From assembly GCA_016748015.1 (NCBI GenBank), contig JAAOMT010000703.1:879980-940945 (forward strand): a stretch of DNA of 60,966 nt, given 5' to 3'. Shown in pieces: positions 13,167-24,934 of this stretch. The first letter of the stretch is position 1; every line of letters starts with the position of its first letter. The translations under genes were made by a program, and so were the position numbers. The notes below the pieces were generated by a model. The model did no database searches and had not been told where the DNA came from. It saw nothing but the letters and a program-made list of their open reading frames with translations. This stretch comes from Geosiphon pyriformis. Lineage: Eukaryota > Glomeromycota > Glomeromycetes > Archaeosporales > Geosiphonaceae.

Positions 13167-14990
13167 TTGAAAGAAGTTTTTACAATTCAGTACAATAAAT
13201 TAAAACCATTTCTGCTCAACTACGAGACCATTGTTGGTCCCAGTATGGCTGTAATGAAGAAGTCTGTCAAAGGCTTTAGTAAGGATACTGTTAGCAAAGA
13301 TGTTGCCTCTAGAAAAAAAAGAAAAGGAGGTGTTTTAAAAGACAGTATTGTTTATGGAATAGTTTTACCTGATTAACTAGTTGGTGGTTCTTGAAGGTCT
13401 AAAGCTGGTGATACCACTGAATCAGACAGTGTAGATATAGAGAGAGAGTTCTTGATTGAGGAAACTAGTGTGGATTATGGAAAGAGAGATGTTTTTGTAA
13501 GAATGGACAGTAACCAAATGCCGAAGGGTCCAAGATTGGTTACCAAGCAGGCTTTAGGCAAGCCTTTGGACAAAATCAACTTTCTGGGCAACAATGATGA
13601 TAATAACATTCTCCTGGATGAACCTGTGGTGCTTTTTTCTCTCTCAAAAAATTAGTCAGTGTGTTTACTAGAAAGTCTTTCACTTTGGATATTGATCTGA
13701 TCAATATTTCTAAAAAATCTGCTCAGGACAAGCTGGCTGTGGTCAGGAAATTATTTTCAAAAATCAATGGTTTTGGGGGGGTCTCTACCCCCTCAAAATT
13801 TTCTGGAATCATCTGGATAATGTTCACTTCCAAATCTAGTTTAATGAAAGCTACCAAATTGGCTACTAATGTGAAAATTCTGGTGAATACTAATCTCAAA
13901 AAATCAACTGGTTGTTCAAATTGGGCTGTGGTGCTAAAGAAAATTCCAGTAGAAACATCAGCTAAGACTGTGCGTGCTGTGCTATCTGAATTTGGTATGA
14001 TTAAGTTGATCAAGATGCAGTTGGTAGGGCTGTGACAGAAAACAATTGTGGAATTTGAGAAGTGGAATCAAGCAGATCTTTTGGCAGCTAGGTGGTCTAT
14101 CCTAATTGGGAAAAATGCAGTGCATGTTGCCAGATCAGATTTGGACAAATTGACATGAGATATGAGAAATTATTATAGAGCACTGCTCTATACTCTTCCA
14201 GTAGGAACAAATGCTTATAACATCTGAGACTTTATTGGTTCTGTGGGTGGAAAACTTGTGTAATTGATCACCATCTGGTTATATACGCCTGGGCCAGATG
14301 TGCCATTGTTTGTTTCGAGTTAGCTAAATCATTGGATGTCATCATAAAAACCACACCTGTGTTAAAAGATGCTCATCTTCATTGGTTTTATCTTGGCTCT
14401 GTTATGTGTGCAAAGTGTGAGAAACTGGGTCATACATCTCTGAGCTGTGTTTCAAATGGGAAATCTTTCTCTAGTGGCTTGCCACATCAAGTTTTGTCAG
14501 ATACAGATAAAGACAGGTTGGCAGCCATTTACACCAAGCATTCAGCACCTGTTGCTTGTTCTGTCTCTTTTGGTAGAGTCTCATGGGCCAAGATTGTTGG
14601 TGGGTCTTCTTTTCCTCCTCCCTCTGTTCATAATGGTTTGGTGAATGCTGGCTCCTCTTCAGAGATAAAGCCTACCCTTCTTGTTATGAGTGATTTGAAA
14701 ATAAGATTTGCAGTTCTGGAAAGCAGTATTGCCAGCTTTGTGGAGCAAATTGGTAAGTTGGCTAAGAGGTTAGACTTATTCATGCCAGCAGTTTTCCAGC
14801 CTAGCTCTGGATGTCAGCTGTCAGTGACCCCCTCATTACAAGATTAAGTGGGTGATATAGTGATAAGAGAAGGCTCAAGTGGGGCCACTAGTGGTAATAC
14901 TGCTGCAATTTTGGTTTTTTCTGCCTCTTCTGAAGTAAAAAGATTGGAAAATATGTTGGAAGAACTTTCTAAGTCTAACAGCAAGGTTTG
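13167..14990 (+). pseudogene. LINE ORF1 (gag-like) with CCHC zinc knuckle
   Basis: Three frames must be joined: 13,167-13,655 (with stops after IVYGIVLPD), 13,661-14,035 and 14,332-14,847. The central part contains SKSSLMKATKLATNVKILVN and WAVVLKKIPVETSAKTVRAVLSEFG, which resembles an RNA-recognition-like fold of LINE ORF1 proteins. The knuckle is CAKCEKLGHTSLSC at about 14,407-14,448, C-x2-C-x4-H-x4-C. The last part has a helical segment (KIRFAVLESSIASFVEQIGKL). A further fragment, EVKRLENMLEELSKS, follows at about 14,935-14,980. The product would have bound element RNA. Confidence 0.7.
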
Positions 14991-15036
14991 ATGGTTCAAT
15001 TTTGGCTAGTGGTGTGCTTCTCAAATCCTTTTCTCA

Positions 15037-18000
15037 ATGACAGATTTTGTTTGGAAGATTGTCATGTGTAACGTTCATGGGATGAACAATCTTGCCAAGC
15101 AAGATGATGTTATTTGTTGGCACAAAGACATAAGCAATTTGATTTCTATTTTTACTGAATCAAAATTAAAAGAAAAGATTTACTCCTGGATTGCCAATAA
15201 GTTTGATGGTATGTGGGTGTTTACTTTTGGTCTGAATTTTAATTATCTGGGTGCTGGTGTGACTGTTGTTATAAACAATTTTTTGGTGAAACATGTTTGT
15301 AAGGTTTCTGAGGTGCCTGGCCAGCTTATTTCCATCAGGCTGCTTTTCAGAAACAAGCTTTTAGTTTTGATTTTGGGGCTTTATGCTGGTGCCTCTTTGG
15401 CAGTCAGGTTTTCTCAAGCTGGTAATGTCAACTCTCTAATTGCCAAGGCTGTGAATGATTTATTCTTTATTATTTTTGGCAGTAATTTTAACGAGAACAG
15501 GTCTCGTAGATATGCTAGTTATAAAAAATGCTTTGATTTGGGTTTGGTGAATTCTCTAAATGGGAGTTTTGTTGTGAAGGCACCTACTTGGAGTAATTTT
15601 CGTGGTGTATTAAAAACAATTGATTATTTATTCATCTCTTCAAATCTGGTTAATGCAATTGTGGATCATGGTGTGGCTAATGTCATGAACCATTTTAATA
15701 CTGACCACAAGGCTGTTTCTGTCTCTGTGAGTTTGGGTGGCTTGCTTGATGTTCATCTGATTTTGTTGTATAAACAAGCGAATAAGAATCATTGGAAATT
15801 CGATGTCAAAAATGTGAATGGTACTAAATGGTGTGAGTTTTGAGTATCTACAACAGCCAATGCTGCAATGTTTTCAAATGAGTTCTCTTCGGCCAGTGGA
15901 TTTTCAGATTTGGATGCTATGTAGAACATTATTTACAAGATTATGGTTTTTTCAGCAGATGGAACATTCAAGAAAAAGTGGTTTAAGAGTTTTAATAATG
16001 TTTTTACCAAGGTATCCTTCAGGTTTCATAAGCTGGAATTGCTGGTATCTAAATTGGTCAAGACTTCACGTTTGGTTTCTAGTGATGATTTTGTTTCTTT
16101 GTTCAAGGTGTAAGACAGACTTGATTCTACTGGTGCATCGGCAGTAAAGTCTTTTTTACTTTTAAGTTCTAATTTTGATGTCATTTGCTCTGCACTGGCC
16201 AAAGCAAGAAAATTGTACTGCTCTTCTAAGTTGTTGGAATCCAAACGCACTGAAGAATTATCTATTAAGCAAGTCATTAATAAAAGGATGAAAAGTTTTG
16301 AGCTGGACAAAAGCCATACCATTAAGTGTGTGTTGGAGTGTCCCTTCCACAAAGTGGTCTTAGATTATCTTGTTGTGGGGGATGAGTTGATTTTGGAACC
16401 TGATTTGGTCAAGCCTAAGGTGAATGAGATCATAGAAGGGTGGACCAGGAAACACAGAGTGGTGTCTGATGTTTTTGATGATTGAGTCCACCAATATTAG
16501 CCTCTGGATTACATGTTTGATGGTGCTTTTTTTGGGGTTATGTGTCCTATTGGTTTTGATGAGATGTCTGCCATTGTCAAAAAGCTTCTTGATGAGAAAG
16601 CTGCTGAACTTTCTGGCATTTCTAATGAATTGTAAAAATGATGTGACAAGTCAGTTTTGGATATGTTTCTGGTACTTTTGAACTTTTGCTTGGTTGGTAA
16701 ATTGGTTCCTAAACCTTGGAGAGAAGCTTAGGTTTCGATGATCTTGAAACCTTATGAATGAAAGGGAGTTCTCACAAACACCCATCCTATTGCTTTGATT
16801 AAAATGGCCTGCAAGATTTTTTCTAAGGTTCTTTTGAATAGGATTTCCTCAGCTTGCAGTACGTTTGATGTTCTTCATGAAGACAATTTTTCTGTTTTAA
16901 AAGATATAATGACACAGTCCCCCATTTTTGCCATTGGTTCTGTTGTTGAAGATGTCTTGGAGAAGAACTGGGAACTCTGGTTGGTTTTGCAAAACATGCG
17001 CAAGGCTTATAACTCAGTTGGTTGGGAACATCTCAGGAAGAGTTTGGTCAGAATTAAAATATATGACAAGTTTATAAAGTTTTTTGGTAGTATTCACAAT
17101 GGGTGCGTTAATAGGGTGATGACAAATTTCAGCTTGACTGATGGGTATTATGTTCATGATGAATTGGACTAAAGGGAAGTTTTCTTATCTCTTCTTTGGC
17201 ACATCTTCTATGATTCACTTTTGTGTGAGGTCAAGAGGCAGGAGAGTGTGTGTGGATACAGATTGAATTCCCATTTTATATCCAAAACTGGCCGAACGGA
17301 TCCTTAGGCTGGGTTGACATCATTTTTTGCCACTGGTGCTTTTGTCAATGATACAATTTGAGTTGGTAGCAGCCAGACTGCTACACAACATATCTTTAAT
17401 GTTGCTAGTGAATTTTTTAGGTTTAATGACATTTCAATAAATAATGACAAAATGGTGGTCATCCCTATCAACTGCCAGGTTGCAAACTCTTATCTAATTA
17501 TCAATGACTCACCTATTTCCATTGTCAAGAAAAAAGAATGTTATTATTATCTGGGTATTTTTTTGTTAACTGAGGGATTGTCGAGGCCTAGCTTGGTCAA
17601 AGTTCACTTGGATGTTTGGTTTTTTGCTAATCTTGTTTTGAAAAAAGTAATTTCAGATAAACAGTTTGTGTATTTGGTGTCTGCTGTATTCTTTCCGATT
17701 GTCTGTTACAGGACACAGTTCAGTTATATTCTTTTGAGTGTGTGCAATAAGTGGAATGCCATAATTTGCAAAGGCTTGAAGTCTAAGACTGGTTTTCTAC
17801 TTGACTTCCCCAATGATACACTCCATCATTCCTCTTTGTATAGTCTGAGAACTTTTGAACAAATTCAGGCTGAGAGCAAATCGGCTTCTATTGTTTCCTT
17901 TGTGAATTCTGTTGGGTTATTGGGTCACTTATTCTCTCACAGGTCTTATGACCTTCAGGTTTTCAGTTGGCATCACCATTATCCTTTGCAATTTCCAGTT

Positions 18001-19731
18001 CATATTAAGGTCTGTCCTACAAACAATTTTTTGGCTGGGGTGGTTCATATCCTTTCTGGATGTGATTTGTCTTTTGGTGGTTCTTTTCCTAGTGCTTTTT
18101 ATTTTTATGGTGGTTCTCCTATGTTTCTTGTTCTTGGTAAACATTGCTTTTTCAAGTATGTTTCTTCACTCTGCTGCTATGGTGTTGCTTTTGTGGAGCA
18201 GTTATATGACTGGGCCAATGCCGTTTTTAGTTGGAATACCTTCAAATACTGGAAAAGACTGGACCCCCGTGGCCCAGTTTCTCTCTGGTTTAATCTCTCT
18301 GTACAATTTCTTGGTGGTGTTGTTTCTTCTTCTTCTGTTTGCCTTCCCTCCGTGGATGGTCATGCTCTTTCTGATGTTCTTTAATCACACAATTTTGGTG
18401 TTGTTTGTGATGTTCTGTTGAACACTAATGCTGCTGTTAGTTTTTTTGTGTATACGGATGGGTTTCTAAGCAGTTTGGGTACTGTTAGTATAAAAACTGG
18501 TGCTGCTGCTTTTTTTGAAGACATTTATTTGGATTTGGGTGTAAGGGTGTTTGGCATGGTTTCTTCGACACTGGTGGAATTACAGGCCATTGCTTTGGCA
18601 CTTGAGTGTATTCCTCCTTTTTGTTCGGTTGATTTATTCTCAGACAGCCAAGCAGTTTTGAATACATGTGAGTTTGAGTTTTTGTTGATTTGTCCTGATT
18701 TCAGGAATTGATGCTGGATCAAACATTGCCACATTGCTGATGTTATTCGGAATAAAAATTTAAATGTGAATTGGGTCAAAATTAAGGGTTATTCAGGTGT
18801 CTTAGACAATGAGCAAGCCGATACACTTGCTAAGACAGTAGCTTCCTCTTCTTGGTAACTACTTTATAGAATTGGTAAGTGTTTTTTAAGAGGTGGTGAT
18901 TTTGTGGTTTCTGGTAATTCAAGACACTTTGTTCATGATGTTTTTCGGTCTGTTAATTGAATGTGTTGGAAGATTGGCTCTGGTTCCTGGGTTGTGGTTG
19001 GTGGTTTATGTGGTGATATTGATTGGTCCAGATCTTCTTTGGTGTGGCACCCCAATTCCCACATGGCTGCTGGTTCCACTAGTGCACAAACAGCTGGTCT
19101 TTAGACTTACTTTATGAAAGCTCTGCACCACTGACTTTCTGTGGCTATGCGTAAGTATCTGTATGATAGATGTTATCCCAGTATAGCGTGTTTATTCTGT
19201 GGCAATGTCGAGGTTTCTGATCACGTCTTTTTCTGCTCTTTTGATGCTGCTGGTTGTTTTCATTTGATGAATACTTTTGCAGTGACTTGGGAGATCTGTT
19301 CTGGTTTATCTTGTTCCTTCTCTTGTGTTTTGCAGTTGTTGTCTACTTGCATATCTAATGTTGTGATTAGTGCAGCTCTGTGCAAGAGTTTTGTTTTCAA
19401 AAATTGGTATCAGAAATCTGTTTCCACTTTTAAGGACTCTAAGGTGGTGGCTACTAATGTAGTAAACTTTGTGCGCAATTTTTGTATTGCATTCTGGGAT
19501 GATATTTGGCTAGTCTGTGTAAAACACCATGCTGTTATGAAAAGGAATGGGCTGATTTTATGTAATGGCTTTATTCCTGTCTCTGTATCTGGTTTTTCTG
19601 AGCAGCTTTTGTTTGGTGTTATTAGATTGTTGGAAATTGCTAAAGTGTTTGGTGTTGGTTTCAGGTTTCGTAAGTCCTGTTTGTTTTTCTCTGATACTTG
19701 TGATGAGATTTCAGTTCATATAGGTGTTTAG
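15037..19731 (+). pseudogene. LINE ORF2: endonuclease, reverse transcriptase, RNase H, zinc finger
   Basis: Endonuclease (15,037-15,843): VMCNVHGMN, FTESKLK, YAGAS, GSNFNE where GDFN would be expected, TWSN, TIDYLFIS and NTDHKAV. RT (about 16,500-17,450): SACSTFDVLHEDNFSVLKD, then the motif A region LQNMRKAYNSVGW with Asn in place of the catalytic Asp, and FVNDTI with a stop in place of the FVDD-type catalytic box at about 17,343. RNase H (18,418-18,860): YTDGFLSSLG, STLVELQAIALALE and LFSDSQAVL keep the acidic residues; KGYSGVLDNEQAD has Tyr where His is expected. Finger: CLFCGNVEVSDHVFFC at 19,189-19,236. Frames change near 15,840, 16,480, 17,170, 18,400 and 18,711. The protein would have carried out target-primed reverse transcription. 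Confidence 0.85.
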
Positions 19732-19734
19732 TGT

Positions 19735-19860
19735 AGTTTTGACTGGTCTGAGTGGCTGGTCACGTGTAGTAAGAGCATGATTTGCATCTAGTTTAGATTA
19801 TTTGAATGATGTATTGCATTAGGTAGTGTTTGGACTTTATTCATTAAATGGTAAAAAAAA
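19735..19860 (+). repeat. LINE 3' UTR core, reference copy
   Basis: Landmarks are ttttgactggtctgagtgg, tggtcacgtgtag, gcatgatttgcat, tagtttagatta, gtattgcattaggtagtg and ctttattcattaaatgg, followed by an A-rich tail. The same core ends at least six other pieces in this window. Confidence 0.7.
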
Positions 19861-20059
19861 ATATATATATAATATTATAAAAAACAAGAATATTTCAATA
19901 AAGTAATCAAAAATAAGAAAATATTTTGGTATTTTAAACAATAAATATACTAATATATTAACAAATTAAACTGCTTCTTTAAAATTAATACTGTTAATTA
20001 ATATTAATTTATATATAATTTTATGTAAAAAAAATTGTTTTTAAAAAATAATTAATAAT

Positions 20060-20490
20060 AACTAAAACTGTTTTTGATAATATTAAATTTGTTATTTTAA
20101 AGTTAATTAATTTTATGTATGATTTAATTATTAGTTATAAAAATTAAATATAATTGTTTAATTTAAAGCTTTAGACAAAAATAAAAAAAAAAGTTGTATT
20201 AAAAAATAATAAGTTAGTAAAAATTGTTATTTGGAGCTTTTTAGCTAATTTATTAATAGTAGTAAAAAATTAAGCTATTAATTTTGGTTATAAATCTGGT
20301 TATTTGTTTTTTATTAATATAAATAATAATATTTCTGTTAATATAATTGTATAGTGTTGTCTTAATTGATTAAGTGGCTAATTACATGTAAAAAATATAT
20401 AAATTACATTTAATTTAAAATTTTAGATAGTTATATTGTATTAAATTATGATTAAACTTTATTTATTAAATAAATAAATAAATAAAAAAT
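20060..20490 (+). pseudogene. Second LINE 3' end, strongly decayed
   Basis: Directly downstream of the full LINE lies another 3' fragment. Its translation (around 20,230-20,350) includes SGYLFFININNNISVNIIV, matching SCLFFSDTCDEISVHIGV of ORF2, with D-to-N, H-to-N and G-to-I type changes that transitions largely explain. The UTR core follows (ttgattaagtggctaattac, ttaatttaaaattttag, ctttatttattaaa). It is a 5'-truncated old copy. Confidence 0.6.
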
Positions 20491-20940
20491 ATAAATAAAT
20501 AAAAAAATTTCTTTTTAATATTATAGTGAATTGTATTTAATAAAATTAAAAAAGCTTTGCTTTTATTATTAATATTAAATTTAATATTAATCATTATAAG
20601 TTTTTAATATATGCTTAAAATTAGTTTTTATATTATTAAAAATATCCAGAAAAAACTGTTATCTTTTTTGGTTTTTGAGTAAAATTATTTTTAATAAAGC
20701 CATATGTAATATTTTTTATAAACTTTTTGGTCATTAATAATATTTTGTAAAATATTGAAAAACTATAAGACAATAAAACAAAAACTTCTTTTCAAAAATC
20801 TTTTTTTTTTAATGTAGAAAAGAAAGAAGTTTTGGTTTTTTTAATTATATTAGAAATATAATAATTGCTTTTTTTTCTTTTTGTTAAATCAACCGTTTTT
20901 GTTAAAATTATTCAAACTATTTCTGCAAATATGTTATATT
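20491..20940. other. AT-rich stretch ending at the gene island
   Basis: No gene. Around 20,940 the composition changes within a few tens of bases from desert to normal mixed sequence, marking the edge of the gene island. Confidence 0.5.
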
Positions 20941-20974
20941 GATTACATTCAGCCTAATAATAAATGATGGGTGG

Positions 20975-20982
20975 TGACGTCA
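20975..20982. promoter_or_regulatory. CRE/ATF palindrome upstream of the RNA-binding protein gene
   Basis: A perfect TGACGTCA lies about 340 bases before the start codon, in the first non-desert sequence of the island. The motif is the known binding site of CREB/ATF-type bZIP factors. That it acts here is inference. Confidence 0.45.
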
Positions 20983-21322
20983 GAAATGCGTGGCAGCTGG
21001 AAACACACCGATTATCAACCCCTGGTGAAAACAAAAACACCAGTACTCCTCCCTCTTAGATAGGTTTGCATAAGAGTTGAAGAATAATCTTTTTCTATAA
21101 CACGATACGTTGACATATCCTACGAACAAAATATTTCAGAGATTTCTTGTTAGCCTTTATCTCGATAGGTAAATATTTGAAAGAAATCTTAGAAAGGTTT
21201 CTTTCTTTTTTCTGCCATTTTTTTGAGTTACAAACAGATCTGACCTTGAGGAAACAAACGAAAATTTTTCTTTGAAGCAACCTTATTCTCAATAAACAAG
21301 TGAAAAGTATTTTAGCATCTTA

Positions 21323-24078
21323 ATGGCTGCCAACAGCTCATCTTCGCGACAGTCGAGTGATGCCAAGATCCACGGCATGGACGATGGGCGTGGTCGCTCG
21401 GGTCATTCTGACGATGGAGATATAGCTATCAAAAAAGAACACAAGTCATCTATACACGAAGAGGGGTAAGTGGGTGAAGTTGCATTTTATAGGTACTCTA
21501 GTACTTCTTGGTTAAGAGCCAGGTATGCTTTTTCCGAAAAATCGGCCGTTTACCCGTATCAAAAGCATCGAAGGTGTTAGTTGAAGAGTCTCCAGCCTTA
21601 GTGTCAAATAGTTTTTTTGACTTAGATATTGGGCGATAGAGAGCAACCTAGTTTGTCGTTATAGAAAGAGAAAAGAAAGAATATCGAAACCTGATCCATA
21701 GATTTAAAATCCGACTTTACGATCAAACGGTCAAGTAGAAAGAAGCAAGAGAGGGAGAGAGAGAAAAGAGATATCTTTTAGGAAGTAAAAATGTTATTTC
21801 TTTAGAAAAAATCACAACCACTAATAGGCTCAATCTTTTTTCCCCGTACCCTTTTTTTCTATATATTACTTTGGTATATTTGCATTTGTACCATAACGTT
21901 CACACGTACTCTTTTAGAAAGATGTTCATAGGAGGTCTTAATTGGGAAACCACTGATGGTAAGAGAAAAGTTTTAGCATTAGGTTTTTCAACTTTATTCT
22001 TCCACTTTGGCGACGTAGATATTTTCTTGTCGTCGTATCTCCACTCTCTTGTTCTCCTCTCCCATTCTCTCTGGCATGTGGCATGTGGCAATAGTCGTAA
22101 TGATGGTATAACATAATCAAAATACGAAACAAATGGATAGTGATCAAATTTCAAAAAAGTCAAGAGAATTGTGCGAACGATGACTTGAAAAACGCGCATT
22201 GTGGAAGAACGTTTGAAGATGTTTCTTAAGAAATAATGTTCTGGATGTCATGTTCCCGATTTTATGTGTAAATCGCAAGATATATTATCTTGATCTGCGA
22301 CTAGCATTGGTGTTTAATTTGACACCTTTATTCAAATATACCTTAATAATCATAATAACCTTTTCTCTTCCCAATATCACGATCATCTACCGTTGTCCAT
22401 GCTTTGATATGAAACACGAACGCTACCTTATAGAGAGCCTAAAATTATACTTTTCACAATTCGGTGAAGTGACGGATTGCATAGTAATGAGAGATCCAAA
22501 TACTGGTAGATCTCGAGGGTTTGGATTTCTTACGTTTGTCGATCCTTCCGTAGTCAATACCGTATTGGTTAAAGAACATCAATTGGATGGCAAAATAGTA
22601 AGTAGATGGGATTTAGCAAAATCCGAGATTAACCTATAATATAAGCTATATATTTTGAGAATTAGCCTATAGAAGAGCGAAAAATAAGGATTTGGAGAAA
22701 TTAAGGCAAAAATATTGTGCACATTTTTTTCTTATTTGATGACAAATTCCTTCAAGAAATACATGCGATCACCTTGAACCTTTTAAATTTTGGCTTGTTT
22801 TTTTTGTGAGTCAATCTAATCACTTTTTTGATCTTCGATCCTGTTCACCAATAGATTGATCCAAAACGAGCTATTCCCCGAGAAGAGCAAGAAAAAACAG
22901 AAAAAATATTTGTCGGCGGCATCGCACCCGAAGTGACCGAAGAGGAATTTAAAGATTACTTTACGCAATTTGGTAATGTAATTGACGCAACCTTAATGGT
23001 TGATCGAGATACTGGTAGACCTCGTGGGTTTGGTTTTATCACTTTTGATTCCTCCGAACCCGTGGAAAAAGCAATGGCAAGACATGATTTAGAAATTCAG
23101 AACAAGCCGGTATATAGTAAACGGATAGATAATAATTTAAAATAGTTTGGGAAATTGCTGAGGGATATTTATGCCATTAATCATCTTCTCTCTCATCTTA
23201 CTTTTTTTCCTCTCATAATTACATAAAGATTGAAGTAAAACGTGCCATGCCAAAACATAAATCACAACGGATGCAACTCTATAATCAGCAAAGTTTTGGA
23301 GCTTCGGCATCTGCACAAGTTTCTGCCGCAGCTGCACTTTCTGCTTTAACGCCAGCAACTGGATCTACTTCGCGTTATGAACAAGGCTATGGAGGGGCTA
23401 CCAGTAAAGATGGAGGTCTAGGATATTCAGGAATGGGCTATACCCCTGGATCCTATCCAAATTATGGTGGATATGGGCAATATTCAAGTTATAGCTATCC
23501 AAGTAGTTATCCTGCCGGTTACTCCGGATATAATGCTGCAATGACTCAGGCTTACTATTCAAGGTAATGTTTTTTTTTTAAAAAAAAAATCAGGAAAACA
23601 ATAGTTCCTATGTTTCTTAAAACTTTGTCATCACATTAATGATAGATATGCCAACTCATATGGACAATATGGTGGTGGATACGGTAGTGGCAGTTCAGGA
23701 AGTCGAGGTGGTGGGTCATATAATCAATGGTATAGGGGCAGTGATACTGGCTATACTTCAAGTGGACCTTCATCTACAGGTGCAGTTTCACCTCTAGGAG
23801 GTGGGCCATCATCGGGAGCTAATAGAATGGTAGGAGGTAGTGGGAGTTATCATCGTGGATCACCTGCTCGAGAAGTTGACGGTGGCTACGGTAGTCGAGA
23901 TCATTATCACCATCATCCTGCTGGTAGTTCCGCACTTTATAATCGTGGAAGTTCTCGTGCTAGCGGTCCTATTCGTTCCTCTTACTCTAGTGGTTTACAA
24001 TCTGGCCAAAGTGGAGGTGCATTGCACAGTAGCGCTCAAATCCGTGGTCAACATAATTATCATCCCTATGCACGATAA
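21323..24078 (+). CDS. Hrp1/Musashi-like RNA-binding protein, two RRMs
   Basis: Six exons join in frame to 456 aa: 21323-21465, 21918-21958, 22434-22597, 22855-23109, 23229-23563 and 23646-24078. Introns are GT-AG. RRM1 (about residues 49-118) has RNP2 KMFIGGL and RNP1 RSRGFGFLTF; RRM2 (about 132-207) has RNP2 KIFVGGI and RNP1 RPRGFGFITF. The linker IDPKRAIPREEQ is a hallmark of the Hrp1/Musashi/DAZAP1 group. Residues 208-456 are Gly/Ser/Tyr-rich low complexity, ending NYHPYAR. In yeast Hrp1 acts in mRNA 3'-end cleavage and export and shuttles between nucleus and cytoplasm; the same role is inferred here. The start is the first ATG in exon 1, giving a Ser/His/Asp-rich leader. No defect is seen, so it is likely functional. 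Confidence 0.92.
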
Positions 24079-24491
24079 AATTTTTTACCTTATGGGGAAA
24101 AACAAATCAAAATCCTTTTCCTGGGCTGAATTTTGGGAAATAATTTGGACATTCGTTGGCTTTCAAATTTCCTAATTATCTTTCGGCCTTGTGGAGGGGG
24201 AGGAAGATGAAAGAGAAATGAGATGGTGATTGTGTTTGATGTTCGTGATCCCATTGACTTTTTACCTTGTGTTTATAGCATATTATAATAACTAGTATTT
24301 TCCGCGATTCTTTCTTTGGCAACTTTCGAAAATGCTTTCATTCCTTTCGTTTTCCCTCACTCCCTTTTCTTTGATGTTTTACAATACAAAATTTCTTCGG
24401 CGTGATGTTCTTAAAATTTTATATTCAAACTGGCATGCTATAATATTATAATTTTCACGGAAAATGCAAACCGGAGCAATCGTAGAAGGTT

Positions 24492-24497
24492 AATAAA
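24492..24497 (+). terminator. Candidate poly(A) signal of the RNA-binding protein gene
   Basis: AATAAA lies 414 bases after the stop codon; a second one lies near 24,830. It fits a long 3' UTR but is not proven. Confidence 0.35.
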
Positions 24498-24716
24498 GAT
24501 TCTATATTACTTTCATTACTACTACTATGTTAATACTGATCATCGCTAGTGATTATAATTTCTGTTACAAAATCTTTTTAGAATTTACCGTCGCCAAAGC
24601 CTTAGATTCTTCGATATCTTTATCATTCGTATCATGTTTTATAAAAAAAGTACTATTAAATAGAAAATATTAAATCTTCATAATAAAATGTTACGAAAAA
24701 AAACTGCCCAAAATTT

Positions 24717-24722
24717 TTTATT
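24717..24722 (-). terminator. Candidate poly(A) signal of the desaturase gene
   Basis: AATAAA on the minus strand lies about 213 bases after the desaturase stop codon. Confidence 0.35.
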
Positions 24723-24934
24723 GTATTATATGTCATCCAACGTTGTTTTACTTCGTTTTTCCCAACGATTTAAGTGCCCAAGGGTTCAATGCTATCATTT
24801 CTCTGTAAATATATTATTTTAAATGCGAATAAAATCGTCTTATCTATGTTTCAACTTGTATTACATGAAAATCAACATGTTTTTTCATCAAAGAGCACAA
24901 CTGTCAAATTCTAATTATTCATTTTTAATTTAAT

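Larger units (their letters stand above)
13120..19860 (+). mobile_element. Near full-length APE-type non-LTR retrotransposon (LINE)
   Basis: The element reads on the plus strand: ORF1 (13,167 to about 14,990), ORF2 (15,037-19,731) and a 3' UTR ending in an A-rich/TA tail at about 19,850. ORF2 shows in order an apurinic-type endonuclease, reverse transcriptase, RNase H and a C-terminal CCHC finger. Presence of RNase H places it in the RNase H-bearing LINE groups; the exact clade is not assigned. Every frame is broken by stops and shifts, so it is dead. Many catalytic residues are changed by G-to-A transitions. The 3' UTR is shared with the ORF1-only family. Confidence 0.85.
24079..24934. other. 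Shared 3' region of two convergent genes
   Basis: The RNA-binding protein gene (plus) and the desaturase gene (minus) end towards each other across about 860 bases. Apart from AATAAA signals on both strands I see no gene. Confidence 0.6.
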
